DNA of 34,466 nt, from positions 1-34,466 of the forward strand of contig CABHOW010000086.1 of the NCBI GenBank assembly GCA_902168225.1, in the 5' to 3' direction. The notes under the pieces are model-generated. The model saw nothing but the letters and a program-made list of their open reading frames with translations, was not told the DNA's origin and did no database searches. This document shows positions 17,732 to 26,368 of this stretch, piece after piece. The stretch's first letter is position 1, and each line of letters begins with the position of its first letter. The DNA comes from an uncultured Flavihumibacter sp. GTDB taxonomy: Bacteria; Bacteroidota; Bacteroidia; Chitinophagales; Chitinophagaceae. The translations under genes were made by a program, and so were the position numbers.

Positions 17732-18062
17732 ATGAAAATTAGGCTTTTTAGCGTGTGTATTATAGTTGGGTTGAATTGTTTAGCACAACAGGATTCCACT
17801 CCAAAAATTCCTTTTGACGGCAAATCCGGGAGACCCGTTTACAGGATGGGATTTCTCAACTAATTTCGACTATATGCCTAATCAAAGTACCACCCTCCGG
17901 TTTGAAATTGTAAATCGTAACTCCAGTGAAAATTATTTTGCAGGAAGAGGTGGTGTAACGTCGCAGGATGGATATTTATCTACACCGCTTACACCAGATT
18001 GGCGCCCTGATTTGGTAAAGTCGGAGACTAAAGTTATACTGGTATTACTATTTAGATTATAA
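17732..18062 (+). pseudogene. Internally deleted and frameshifted outer-membrane porin remnant
   Basis: Two pieces of one gene are joined. ATG 17732 opens a signal peptide (MKIRLFSVCIIVGLNCLAQQ) and a few mature residues (KIPFDG), then runs into a stop at 17861. In another frame, from about 17814, the sequence reads NPGDPFTGWDFSTNFDYMPN, TTLRFEIVNR, YFAGRGGVTSQDGYLSTPL, PDWRPDLVKSE and LLFRL, which I recognise as the C-terminal beta strands of the roughly 400-residue porin that commonly accompanies Bacteroidota kdp/potassium loci. The junction lies near 17810-17825. The middle, around 300 residues, is missing and the frames no longer match, so no working porin can be made. The stop overlaps the convergent gene by six bases. 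Confidence 0.8.
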
Positions 18063-18845
18063 TACTGTTGATTTGTGAATGAGTGTTTTAAAATAATTAG
18101 CGGCATCAATTAGCCGGCTTCCATACCAACTAAAATATTCCCCATCTACAAATTGAATATTTGTAATGGGGAATTCTTTTTGCAACGCTTCGATATGTTT
18201 TTCACTAAATGGATAAGGCTCAGATGATAAAAATAAATGTGAAGGGTTGGCTTTGCGTATATCATCAACGGTAATAACAGGGTAACGTAATTGATTGCCA
18301 AATACATTCTCAAACCCGCAGTGCGAAAGCATATCATGAATAAACGTGTCGGCCCCAACAGTCATATAAGGGTCTTTCCAAATTAAGTAGCAGGCTCTTA
18401 ATTTCGGGTTTGGGGTAATTAAATTTTCTTTGCCTGCTCTGTCAAGGATGGGTATTAATAGGTTCGCAAAATTGGTTTTAATTTTCTGAATAATTGAGCC
18501 AGCTTTTTCACTCGTATTCGTTTTCTCACCAATTAGTTGAATCATAGTTAAGGCATCATCTAAATTTTTTATATCCGTTAGTAATACTTCTGCAAAAGAG
18601 GTAATGGCGTCAACCTGTTCTTTTATATTTTCTTCTTTACTGGCAATAACGATACTAGGAGAGAGGGAGCGAATTTTATCAACGGCAATATTTTTTGTAC
18701 CACCAATTCGCGTTTTTGATCTAAACCAATGATCAGGATGAACACAAAATTTTGTAATTCCCACTACTTGCTCTTCTAATCCTAGATCATAAAGCAATTC
18801 TGTGATGGAAGGAACCAGGGATACAATGCGCAGATCAGGATTCAT
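18057..18845 (-). CDS. BtuF/TroA-like helical-backbone metal or cobalamin-binding protein
   Basis: A 262-residue member of the helical-backbone metal-receptor family. It starts LRIVSLVPSITELLYDLGLE, continues VVGITKFCVHPD and KTRIGGTKNIAVDKI, has SLSPSIVIASKEENIKEQVD, and ends with the second lobe (YFSWYGSRLIDAANYFKTL). There is no signal peptide or lipobox, unlike true ABC-transporter binding proteins, and no permease or ATPase gene is near; such leaderless forms are common in Bacteroidota and are annotated as cobalamin-binding. Ligand unproven. It is the last gene of the minus-strand amino-acid cluster, 38 bases after thrC. Confidence 0.78.
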   Translation of the reverse strand: MNPDLRIVSLVPSITELLYDLGLEEQVVGITKFCVHPDHWFRSKTRIGGTKNIAVDKIRSLSPSIVIASKEENIKEQVDAITSFAEVLLTDIKNLDDALTMIQLIGEKTNTSEKAGSIIQKIKTNFANLLIPILDRAGKENLITPNPKLRACYLIWKDPYMTVGADTFIHDMLSHCGFENVFGNQLRYPVITVDDIRKANPSHLFLSSEPYPFSEKHIEALQKEFPITNIQFVDGEYFSWYGSRLIDAANYFKTLIHKSTVL

Positions 18846-18883
18846 TATTATTGTGGTGGATACAATAACAAATTAAGCATTGT

Positions 18884-20047
18884 TTACCTGTACTTATACC
18901 AAGAACCTGTATTTAATAGTAGAATTTTTTCTTCGGGTTTTATCCAGCCACTTACCACTAACTTTTTGGCTGCCATATAAGTAGCAGCGCCTTCTAAACT
19001 TAGGAGCATGCCTTCTGTTTTAGCAATCTGTTGTACACCCATTTCCATTTCTTGTTCAGAAACGGTTAAAGCAGTACCATTGCTTTGATATAAAACGTTC
19101 AGCATCATATCGGTAGCGAATGGATATGGAACAGCCAGGCCATAAGCTGCAGAGGGTTTTGGGGCGAATGTATCGGGAAGGATACCGGTTTGAAATCGAC
19201 TCACCATTGGGTTGCAAACTTCCGATTGAACCAATACCATTCTAGGTAAATTACCCTTTATAGCTTTGATATGTATTAATTCATGGAAAGCTTTCCAAAT
19301 ACCAATTAACCCCGTTCCCCCTCCGGTAGGGTAAATAATTACATCCGGTAACTCCCAGTTATTTTGTTCTGCAATTTCATAACCGAGCGTTTTTTTACCT
19401 TCCAAACGATAGGGTTCTTTCATGGTAGACATATCAAAAGCTCCGGTGGTAGCAGCAATCTCTCTTGCTTTTTTTCCGCAAGCATCAATTAATCCATCTA
19501 TCAATATCAGATCGGCTCCGTATAAACGACATTCTTCTTTCAAAGTTTCTGCGGTATGTTTTGGCATGATTACCGTTGCTTCGATACCTGCTTTAGCGCA
19601 GTAAGCACTCATAGCCCCACCTGCATTACCTGCTGTTGGAATGATCATTTTACGGATACCTAATTCCTTGGCTTTGGAAACGCCCATACTTAATCCGCGT
19701 GCTTTAAATGAGCCGGTTGGGTTAACAGCTTCGTCTTTTATTGACAGAGATTGAATACCAAGACTGTCTGCTAATTTTTTAAGCTTACTGATAGGGGTAA
19801 AACCTTCTTGTAAGGACACAATATTTTCCTCTTGTAAAACAGGCAAGGCAAACCGATACCTCCACATGGAATACAGATCCCTGTTGATGCTATCGATACT
19901 TTGATCTGTTAAATGATAAGTGGCTGATAAGGGTACATTACAACAGGGTGCAAATTGTTGAACACTAGTGTGATCATAAGATTTATTACACTTTGTACAT
20001 ACCAGTGATTGAATAGTAGATTTGGATTGCATTACCGCCTGTATCAT
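18884..20047 (-). CDS. thrC: Threonine synthase
   Basis: PLP enzyme converting O-phosphohomoserine to threonine; 387 residues. An N-terminal zinc-ribbon-like part has CTKCNK (Cys 17 and 20) and a CC pair at 35-36. The PLP lysine is in NPTGSFKARG (Lys115), the substrate loop is PTAGNAGGAMSAYCAKAG, and the phosphate-binding glycine run is YPTGGGTGLIG. ATG 20032 (MQSKST) is an alternative start five codons in. It lies 58 bases after the LysR gene on the same strand. Related PLP enzymes such as cysteate synthase have similar sequences, but the motifs fit ThrC best. Confidence 0.9.
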   Translation of the reverse strand: MIQAVMQSKSTIQSLVCTKCNKSYDHTSVQQFAPCCNVPLSATYHLTDQSIDSINRDLYSMWRYRFALPVLQEENIVSLQEGFTPISKLKKLADSLGIQSLSIKDEAVNPTGSFKARGLSMGVSKAKELGIRKMIIPTAGNAGGAMSAYCAKAGIEATVIMPKHTAETLKEECRLYGADLILIDGLIDACGKKAREIAATTGAFDMSTMKEPYRLEGKKTLGYEIAEQNNWELPDVIIYPTGGGTGLIGIWKAFHELIHIKAIKGNLPRMVLVQSEVCNPMVSRFQTGILPDTFAPKPSAAYGLAVPYPFATDMMLNVLYQSNGTALTVSEQEMEMGVQQIAKTEGMLLSLEGAATYMAAKKLVVSGWIKPEEKILLLNTGSWYKYR

Positions 20048-20105
20048 GCTATAAAATTACAAGCCGGTACATAACTTTTTAGGAGTATATTATTATAGTC
20101 GATAA

Positions 20106-21005
20106 CTAAATGTTATAAACTAATTTAGCCATTTTAATAAAAATTTTGTTCAAATCGCTTGTTTCCCCTTTTCTTTCAATAAAAAAGAATTGCCTTTGTA
20201 ACTCTAGCCCATCAATATCAATTTCTTTTAATTCACCGGTTTTTAATTCTTTGGCTACCGAAATTTTGGGAAGAAAACCTAATGAATCCGATTCTACCAA
20301 GAAATGTTTTAATGCTTCCGTACCTCCTAAGCGTACTTTTACATTGAGTTGTGAGATATTGATCTTATGTTTCGAAAGTGCTTTTTTTAGCACTGCTAAA
20401 GTGCCGCTCCCTACTTCTCGTAAGGCAATAGGAGTAGTATATAGATCTTGTAAGGTATAATTCTTCTTTTTTAATAGTTTACTAGTGCTACTGCATACAG
20501 CTACAACTTTATCAGTCATAAAGGGAGTATACTGTATTCTCGACACCTTACTATTTTCTTCAATAATGCCTAAGTTTATTTGTTTCGACAGTAATGCTTC
20601 CTTTACCGATTCGGAATTCCGATTGAGTAAGCTGATATGTATTTGTTCATATTTTTGATGAAACTCCGATAATACTTTTGGAAGAATATATAATGCAACG
20701 GTAGTGCTGGCACCTAGTTCCAAGGTTCCCTTAGCCTGAATGGCATCGTGTATTACGGATAATTCAAATAATGTTTGTTGCTCTATATTTTTTACCAATA
20801 GGAGCCGATCATATAAAAGTTTTCCTGCAGGAGTCAGAGCAATTTGTAAACCATTTCTTTCAAATAGTTTGGTTTTATATAATGCCTCTAATAAGCGGAT
20901 ATGTTTACTAATTGCCGGTTGAGAAATAAATAGATACTGGCTTGCCTTAGAAAAACTTAATTCTTCTGCAACACTCATAAAAACAGTATGGCGCACGGAA
21001 ATCAT
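20106..21005 (-). CDS. LysR-type transcriptional regulator
   Basis: A 299-residue LysR regulator. The N-terminal winged helix reads LSFSKASQYLFISQPAISKH and IRLLEALYKTKLFERNGLQI, followed by a linker helix and an effector domain of two Rossmann-like lobes (LELGASTTVALYILPKVLSE; GSGTLAVLKKALSKHKINIS). The start is six bases after the stop of the cystathionine beta-synthase-type gene, so it is probably co-transcribed with it rather than divergent, which is less usual for a LysR gene. Its position between a sulfur amino acid gene and thrC suggests control of the sulfur/threonine branch; the effector is unknown. Confidence 0.9.
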   Translation of the reverse strand: MISVRHTVFMSVAEELSFSKASQYLFISQPAISKHIRLLEALYKTKLFERNGLQIALTPAGKLLYDRLLLVKNIEQQTLFELSVIHDAIQAKGTLELGASTTVALYILPKVLSEFHQKYEQIHISLLNRNSESVKEALLSKQINLGIIEENSKVSRIQYTPFMTDKVVAVCSSTSKLLKKKNYTLQDLYTTPIALREVGSGTLAVLKKALSKHKINISQLNVKVRLGGTEALKHFLVESDSLGFLPKISVAKELKTGELKEIDIDGLELQRQFFFIERKGETSDLNKIFIKMAKLVYNI

Positions 21006-21011
21006 GGATAC

Positions 21012-22367
21012 TTATTTAGCTAAGCTTTGAATAACATCATACTTGGTTACAATATGATAATCTCCTTTTTCATCTTTTGCCAGTACGGCACCATTTTCTT
21101 TATTGATCAATGTTCCTATTTTCTCTACCGGAGTTGAGAAATCAACAACCGGAAATGCATGCTCTATCACTGTTTCAACTGCCCAATTTTTTATCTCCGG
21201 GTTATTAAAGACTTTTAAAAATAATCCTGCCTCACTAATACTTCCGGTAATATCATCTCCCTTTATTACAGGTATATGTTCGATCTCAAATTTTTTCATT
21301 AGCGCTACTGCTTCAGCAACAGTTTGTGATGCGTTTATGGTAACCAATTTTTTTCCTGCTCTTGCACTCACAATATCTCTGAAGGATTTAACTTCCAAAA
21401 ACCCTCTTTCAACCATCCATTGATCGTTATAAATTTTTCCTACATAACGGCTGCCATGATCGTGGAAAATACAAACCACAATATCTCCTTTTTTTAATTT
21501 ATCTTTTAATTGTAGGAGGCCTTGTAAGCAGCTCCCCGCGCTATATCCGCAGAATAGGCCTTCTTCTTTAGCAATTCTTCTGGCCATCACGGCACCGTCT
21601 TTATCGGTTACTTGTTCAAAATGATCAATCACATCCATTTTATAATTCTGAGGTACAAAATCTTCCCCAAAACCTTCACTGATATAAGGATGTACATAAC
21701 TCATATCTATTTTACCGGTTTGAAAATAATGGGTAAGTAAACTACCGTACACATCAATGGCCCATATTTGAATGTTTGGATTTTTTTCTTTTAAAAACAT
21801 GGCTGTTCCGGTAATAGTTCCTCCCGTACCGGCGGTACAAACTAAGTGAGTTATTTTGCCTTCTGTTTGTTCCCAAATTTCGGGCCCCGTTGTTTCGTAA
21901 TGCGCTAAACGATTTGCCAAATTATCGTACTGGTTACATAAATAGGAGTTGGGTATTTCTTTGGCTAATCTTCGAGCAACAGAATAATAGCTGCGGGGGT
22001 CATCGGGTTCAACATTAGTGGGACAAACAACCACCTCAGCGCCAACTGCTTTGAGGATATCCATTTTTTCCTTACTCTGCTTATCGGTAGTGGTGAAAAT
22101 ACATTTGTATCCTTTTACGCAAGCAGCCAGGGCTAAGCCCATGCCTGTATTGCCGCTGGTACATTCGATAATGGTACCACCCGGTTTTAATTTGCCTTCT
22201 TTTTCAGCTACTTCAACCATCTTCAATGCCATCCGATCTTTGATGGAATTCCCGGGATTAAAGTAATCAACCTTAGCCAACACTGTTGCAGGGAGATGAG
22301 CAGTTATTTTATTAAGTTGAATGAGCGGGGTATTACCAATTGTTTCAAGAACATTTTTCTTCCACAT
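21012..22367 (-). CDS. Cystathionine beta-synthase-type PLP enzyme with CBS domains
   Basis: A 451-residue fold-type II PLP enzyme. The catalytic part (1 to about 320) has NTPLIQLNK, the PLP lysine in NPGNSIKDRMALKM (Lys43), TSGNTGMGLALAA and the phosphate loop CTAGTGGTITG. Residues about 330-451 hold a CBS pair (QTVAEAVALMKKFEIEHIPV; then TPVEKIGTLINKENGAVLAK). This architecture fits cystathionine beta-synthase; a cysteine synthase with a regulatory tail is also possible. The frame extends upstream to TTG 22406, but a TACATTTG promoter box lies inside that stretch, so ATG 22367 (MWKKNVLETIGNTP) is the start. First gene of the minus-strand cluster with lysR six bases downstream. Confidence 0.9.
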   Translation of the reverse strand: MWKKNVLETIGNTPLIQLNKITAHLPATVLAKVDYFNPGNSIKDRMALKMVEVAEKEGKLKPGGTIIECTSGNTGMGLALAACVKGYKCIFTTTDKQSKEKMDILKAVGAEVVVCPTNVEPDDPRSYYSVARRLAKEIPNSYLCNQYDNLANRLAHYETTGPEIWEQTEGKITHLVCTAGTGGTITGTAMFLKEKNPNIQIWAIDVYGSLLTHYFQTGKIDMSYVHPYISEGFGEDFVPQNYKMDVIDHFEQVTDKDGAVMARRIAKEEGLFCGYSAGSCLQGLLQLKDKLKKGDIVVCIFHDHGSRYVGKIYNDQWMVERGFLEVKSFRDIVSARAGKKLVTINASQTVAEAVALMKKFEIEHIPVIKGDDITGSISEAGLFLKVFNNPEIKNWAVETVIEHAFPVVDFSTPVEKIGTLINKENGAVLAKDEKGDYHIVTKYDVIQSLAK

Positions 22368-22388
22368 AAAAACTAACACTTGTTTGTG

Positions 22389-22396
22389 CAAATGTA
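22389..22396 (-). promoter_or_regulatory. -7 promoter box for the CBS-lysR unit
   Basis: Minus-strand TACATTTG followed by C, a good TAnnTTTG match, 21 bases upstream of ATG 22367. It decides against the TTG start at 22406. The -33 element is weak (GTTCG at the right distance). Confidence 0.6.
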
Positions 22397-22435
22397 CGGT
22401 TTGCAATTATGTGGCGAACTTAAAACCAGAATTTA

Positions 22436-23377
22436 TTAAGACTGAAAGGAATCGGCCATTTTAGTACAGATATCAGTTTCGATCATTTTTACTGCCAAAC
22501 TGATCATATTGCTGAAAGCTTTTGCGGTACTGATTCCGTGACCAATAATAACAGGCTTAGCTACACCAAGCACTGGTGTGCCGCCGTAGTTTTCATAATG
22601 AAACCTGCTAAAGTAAGTATCTTCTGCAACCCCTCTTTCCACGGCAGCATCGTAAAAAGATTCTGCTAATTTGAGAATGATATTTCCGGTAAAGCCATCA
22701 CATACCATTACATCGGCTTTGCTTCCTAATAGATCTCTACCTTCTATATTTCCTTTAAAATGAATTTGGGTATTTTCTTTTAATAGGGGGTAGGTTGCCT
22801 GTGCTAATATATTGCCCTTTCCTTCTTCTTCTCCTACATTAATTAATCCTACTCCTGGCGTATTGATGCCTAAAATATGTTCTGCATATAAACTACCAAG
22901 AATGGCGAATTGATTGAGTTGTTCAGGTTTACAATCGGCATTTAAACCCACATCCAATAAAACACCGGTACTACCATTCAACTTAGGCATAACGGTAGCG
23001 ATAGTGGGACGAAGTACACCGGGAATAGCTTTGATACTAAACATGGAACCAACGAGCATGGCGCCTGTATTTCCGGCACTTATAAACGCATCGATTTTGC
23101 CGGTCGCTAATAAATGAAACCCTATGCTAATGGAAGATTTTTGTTTTTCTTTTAAAGCTTTTGTGGGATGCTCGTGGTAACCAATTACTTCGGGGGCATG
23201 TATAAAATGTAAATTAGGTGAAGAAACACCCAGCTCTTTTACAAGAGGCTCTACGCGTGCTTCATCACCTATACAATATAACTGTGCGTTGAAATTAGTT
23301 GCTATAAAACGTTGGATCCCTTTAACCGCCTCGAGCGGGGCAAAGTCACCCCCCATCATATCTAAACCTATATTCAT
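22436..23377 (-). CDS. plsX: Phosphate acyltransferase PlsX
   Basis: Makes acyl-phosphate from acyl-ACP for phospholipid synthesis, as a peripheral membrane enzyme. 313 residues: MNIGLDMMGGDFAPLEAVKG at the start, then FISAGNTGAMLVGSMF, TGVLLDVGLNADCKPEQLNQ, GLINVGEEEGKGN, GNIEGRDLLGSKADVMVCDG and TGNIILKLAES, all PlsX signatures. It is preceded by rpmF (34 bases) and yceD, the usual bacterial order. No fabH follows here; the next minus-strand gene, 68 bases on, is the CBS-type enzyme with its own promoter box. Confidence 0.97.
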   Translation of the reverse strand: MNIGLDMMGGDFAPLEAVKGIQRFIATNFNAQLYCIGDEARVEPLVKELGVSSPNLHFIHAPEVIGYHEHPTKALKEKQKSSISIGFHLLATGKIDAFISAGNTGAMLVGSMFSIKAIPGVLRPTIATVMPKLNGSTGVLLDVGLNADCKPEQLNQFAILGSLYAEHILGINTPGVGLINVGEEEGKGNILAQATYPLLKENTQIHFKGNIEGRDLLGSKADVMVCDGFTGNIILKLAESFYDAAVERGVAEDTYFSRFHYENYGGTPVLGVAKPVIIGHGISTAKAFSNMISLAVKMIETDICTKMADSFQS

Positions 23378-23411
23378 GCCAGCAAGCTACATTAATAAAT
23401 TGAACTAAAAG

Positions 23412-23606
23412 TTATGCTTTTAAAGGTGCTTTTTCAGCTACCAGCTTTCCTTTATAGTACAATTTACCTTCACTTACATGGGCACGGTGGCGTACATGGA
23501 TTTCTCCGGTTGTATTGTCTTTGCTCAGGGTTACTTCCTGTGCTACATAGTGCGTTCTTCTTTTAGCACTTCTTTGTTGTGAATGTCTGCGTTTCGGATT
23601 CGGCAT
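23412..23606 (-). CDS. rpmF: 50S ribosomal protein L32
   Basis: A 64-residue basic large-subunit protein beginning MPNPKRRHSQQRSAKRRTHY, as L32 usually does, with VRHRAHVSEGKLYYKGKLV at the C-terminus. The zinc-ribbon cysteines of some L32 proteins are absent, which is usual for this phylum. Between yceD (27 bases) and plsX (34 bases) in one operon. Confidence 0.97.
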   Translation of the reverse strand: MPNPKRRHSQQRSAKRRTHYVAQEVTLSKDNTTGEIHVRHRAHVSEGKLYYKGKLVAEKAPLKA

Positions 23607-23633
23607 TGCTCTGAATTTATGGTATCAAAAAAA

Positions 23634-24176
23634 TTATTCTAAGTTTTTAAATTGATCTAATCCTTTCCAAATAGTAGGCGTATCCTTCTTCACTTCTTCC
23701 TCCATCTTCTTCAACTTCTCCAGCACTTCTTTATTACACTTTGGTCCTCCCATTTCTTCGGCTTTACACATTTTTTGTAAAGGGATACTTAGGTTTATGA
23801 ATTCATATATCCAATCGGCTAGGTGTAAATGACTTTCGCCCCTGCTGATATAATATACATCCGGATCTTCCTCCTGTTCATTCATTTCTTCAGGGTTTTC
23901 AACCATTTTTACAATGATATTGAACTCATCCCAAAGTTGGAAAGAAAGAGGGTTCCCGCATCTATCACAACCGGATTCAAGCGTACCGCCTATATCAAAA
24001 CGCAATAACATAAAGCCATTGTTTTTATCGAGGCTTAGTTTGATATCAGCTACACAGTTTTTAAAATCCTGCTCACCATAAGGAACAAAGAACTTATCTT
24101 CCACCCTGTATTCGTAAACATGAATGCCCGGTTTCAAACCCACAAATGCGATCTCAAATTCTCGCCGATGACTCAT
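23634..24176 (-). CDS. yceD: YceD/DUF177 family protein
   Basis: A 180-residue protein of the DUF177 family, linked in other bacteria to 23S rRNA accumulation and almost always encoded before rpmF. Sequence features: a beta-rich N-terminal half with FIVPYGEQ-like FFVPYGEQDFKN, the metal-binding-looking CDRCGNPLSFQLWDEF, an acidic stretch with NEQEEDPDVYYISRGES, and a second Cys pair in MCKAEEMGGPKCN, ending with a Lys/Glu helix. The four cysteines suggest zinc binding (inference). First gene of the yceD-rpmF-plsX operon, with a consensus promoter 20-50 bases upstream. Confidence 0.9.
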   Translation of the reverse strand: MSHRREFEIAFVGLKPGIHVYEYRVEDKFFVPYGEQDFKNCVADIKLSLDKNNGFMLLRFDIGGTLESGCDRCGNPLSFQLWDEFNIIVKMVENPEEMNEQEEDPDVYYISRGESHLHLADWIYEFINLSIPLQKMCKAEEMGGPKCNKEVLEKLKKMEEEVKKDTPTIWKGLDQFKNLE

Positions 24177-25307
24177 ATCCGATTTTTAAGGGCTTGCAAA
24201 GGTAATAAAAACCCACTAATCGGCAAAGAAAAGGTTATTTGGGCTCTTTTAGCGCTTATTTTATTTATTATATCGGAATGTAATGACGTTGTGGAGCGGT
24301 ATTATGCAAGCGGTGTATACCCTTATATATCAGTTGCACTGCGATTTATTACAGGCTTTATTCCCTTTAGTGTGGGAGATTTTTTCTATTTATTTATATT
24401 AGTTTATTTTATAATAAAATTATTTTTATGGTTAAAATGCCTTAAAAAGCACAGCACAGACAATTTTTTTGCTGTGATTTTTGTCTCAATAATTACGGGC
24501 TTACTAAAACTATATGTTGTTTTTATGGTTTTATGGGGGTTAAATTATAACCGCGCAAGTATTGATAAACAGCTTCAATTAGCCCCCCATAATTACGATA
24601 CCGCCAGTATCAGTTTAATTACCAATGAGCTTATTGATACAGTAAATAGTATTCGAAGAAAACTTCCTTCTGATAAATTACCGGTATATGATCGTTCTGT
24701 AATCGTAAAAGAAGCTGTTCATTGTTATTCAACGGCTAGTCTCACCAATAAAAATTTTAATTATCGCTTACCTGCTGTGAAGCAAACAGTTTTTACTCCT
24801 TTGGCTGATTATGCAGGTTTTTTAGGTTATTACAACCCTTTTTCGGGAGAAGCACAACTGAGAACAGATATACCCAATGTAATGATACCTTATATTGCTT
24901 GTCATGAAATGGCACATCAATTAGGTTATGCCGGGGAAGATCAAGCGAATTTTGTAGGTTATTTGGTTTGTCGAGTTTCTAATGATCCATTTTTTAGATA
25001 TTCTGTTTATCTCGATTTATTGAATTATGCTTTAGCTGAGCAGTATCGATTATATAGTACCAAGACTAATTTTAAGAGATTTGAAATGGTGATTCAAGAA
25101 AACAGACAAAGGATGGATACTTTGGTGAAGTTGGATCGAAAATTAATCCGTCAGTTTTTTGATAAGCGGCGAAATAATGTGGCTCCGATTGTATCAACTT
25201 TGTATGATCAATATCTCCGGATGAATAAACAATTTGCAGGTATTGGCAGTTATGATTTGGTGGTGAAATGGCTCATTGCTTACAAAGCAAAATATGGTAA
25301 AATCTGA
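24168..25307 (+). CDS. DUF3810 membrane protein with HExxH metalloprotease-like motif
   Basis: About 379 residues from ATG 24168. Three N-terminal hydrophobic segments (near residues 24-40, 52-90 and 105-125) are followed by a soluble domain with FFGFF-type conserved sequence YAGFLGYYNPFSGEAQLRTD and the zinc-binding-like CHEMAHQLGYAGEDQANFVG, with HEMAH as HExxH and the Glu of EDQAN as a possible third ligand. DUF3810 is a Bacteroidota family of unknown substrate; a membrane zinc peptidase is inference. The start is uncertain: ATG 24120 and 24168 both overlap the divergent yceD gene and its promoter, and a later non-ATG start is possible. The stop overlaps the tspO start by 14 bases. Confidence 0.8.
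   Translation: MTHIRFLRACKGNKNPLIGKEKVIWALLALILFIISECNDVVERYYASGVYPYISVALRFITGFIPFSVGDFFYLFILVYFIIKLFLWLKCLKKHSTDNFFAVIFVSIITGLLKLYVVFMVLWGLNYNRASIDKQLQLAPHNYDTASISLITNELIDTVNSIRRKLPSDKLPVYDRSVIVKEAVHCYSTASLTNKNFNYRLPAVKQTVFTPLADYAGFLGYYNPFSGEAQLRTDIPNVMIPYIACHEMAHQLGYAGEDQANFVGYLVCRVSNDPFFRYSVYLDLLNYALAEQYRLYSTKTNFKRFEMVIQENRQRMDTLVKLDRKLIRQFFDKRRNNVAPIVSTLYDQYLRMNKQFAGIGSYDLVVKWLIAYKAKYGKI
24197..24227 (-). promoter_or_regulatory. Consensus promoter of yceD-rpmF-plsX
   Basis: On the minus strand -33 TTTG (24224-24227), a 19-base spacer and -7 TACCTTTG (24197-24204), followed by GCAAG. This is the best Bacteroidota promoter in the window; the transcript would start about 14 bases before the yceD ATG. 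It lies inside the 5' part of the divergent DUF3810 frame. Confidence 0.85.
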
Positions 25308-25767
25308 TTGGTTGAAACTGGTTCTTTGTTTGCTATTCACACTAGGTATTGGCTTAGTGGGAGGGTTATTTACTGCCCCGCAAATTCAAACATGGTATGT
25401 AAGCTTGAATAAACCAACTTTCAATCCTCCTAACTGGATTTTTGCACCCGTCTGGAGTACGCTTTATATATTGATGGGTATTTCCCTTTTTTTGATCATA
25501 CGAAAACCTGCAAGTGTTTACAGAACACAATCGTTACAGTTTTTTAGTACCCAATTTATATTAAATTTTTGTTGGTCGTTCATTTTCTTTAACCAACATC
25601 AAATTGGGTTGGCCTTATTGGATATTATATTGATGTGGGTATTTATTTTACTTACCATTATTTGGTTCTCTCGCCAAAATGCTATTGCCGGTTGGCTTTT
25701 AGTTCCTTATTTATTTTGGGTGAGCTTTGCTACTATTTTGAATGCTGCTATTTTGAGGTTGAATTAA
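25294..25767 (+). CDS. TspO/MBR family tryptophan-rich membrane protein
   Basis: A 157-residue, five-helix inner-membrane protein of the TspO family, known to bind porphyrins and sterol-like ligands. Motifs: VSLNKPTFNPPNWIFAPVWS at the first loop, TLYILMGISLFLI, FCWSFIFFNQHQIGLALLDI and the C-terminal LVPYLFWVSFATILNAAIL. ATG 25294 (MVKSDWLKLV) is chosen over an upstream TTG at 25276. It overlaps the DUF3810 gene by 14 bases, so the two are translationally coupled, and its stop overlaps the convergent dcd gene by four bases. Confidence 0.93.
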   Translation: MVKSDWLKLVLCLLFTLGIGLVGGLFTAPQIQTWYVSLNKPTFNPPNWIFAPVWSTLYILMGISLFLIIRKPASVYRTQSLQFFSTQFILNFCWSFIFFNQHQIGLALLDIILMWVFILLTIIWFSRQNAIAGWLLVPYLFWVSFATILNAAILRLN

Positions 25768-26300
25768 AATTTATTCTTCCACATCATACTCTCGATAGGT
25801 TTATTAGGCTGGCCGCTATATTTAGCGTTTGATTTTTGGTTATACTTCACGGCAATCTCTCCTTCAACAGGGAAGTAGATAAGTTGTCCGATCGGCATAC
25901 CTTTATAAATCCTAACCGGTTGTTTAACAGAAATTTCGAGCGTCCAGTTGCCGCAAAACCCTACGTCGCCTTTACCTGCCGTAGCGTGGATATCAATTCC
26001 CAGCCGACCGGTAGAGGATTTACCTTCTAAAAAAGGCACATGGGCATGTGTTTCTGTGTATTCTTCGGTAACGCCTAAATAAAATTCATGGGGTTGAAGA
26101 ACGAAGCCTTCGTCGGGTATTTCGAAGTAGGTGATGGTATTGTGTTTTTTGGCATCTAATACCGCATCATCATAGCGAGCGAGCCATTTACCTAAATGAA
26201 CATCATAACTATTGCTACCTAAATCCGTTCTATTATAAGGTTCAATTTTGATCGTTCCCTTTTCCATTTCTTCTAAAATGCGTAAATCTGTAAGTATCAT
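25764..26300 (-). CDS. dcd: dCTP deaminase
   Basis: Deaminates dCTP to dUTP on the way to dTTP. 178 residues, with MILTDLRILEEMEKGTI, EPYNRTDLGSNSYDVHLG, LEGKSSTGRLGIDIHATAGK (catalytic and substrate-binding core), GDVGFCGNWTLEI and IGQLIYF. A bifunctional dCTP deaminase/dUTPase cannot be excluded from sequence alone, but the sequence resembles the monofunctional enzyme. Monocistronic; neighbours unrelated. Confidence 0.93.
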   Translation of the reverse strand: MILTDLRILEEMEKGTIKIEPYNRTDLGSNSYDVHLGKWLARYDDAVLDAKKHNTITYFEIPDEGFVLQPHEFYLGVTEEYTETHAHVPFLEGKSSTGRLGIDIHATAGKGDVGFCGNWTLEISVKQPVRIYKGMPIGQLIYFPVEGEIAVKYNQKSNAKYSGQPNKPIESMMWKNKF

Positions 26301-26368
26301 TATAGCAATAGTTTTTATTGAATTGCAAATAAATTGTAATTCTGCAATGTATACGCTAAAATATTTGG

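Noticed and set aside
22368..22406. Start of the CBS-type gene at TTG 22406
   Set aside because: The TACATTTG promoter box lies within this stretch and the enzyme family starts at MWKKN.
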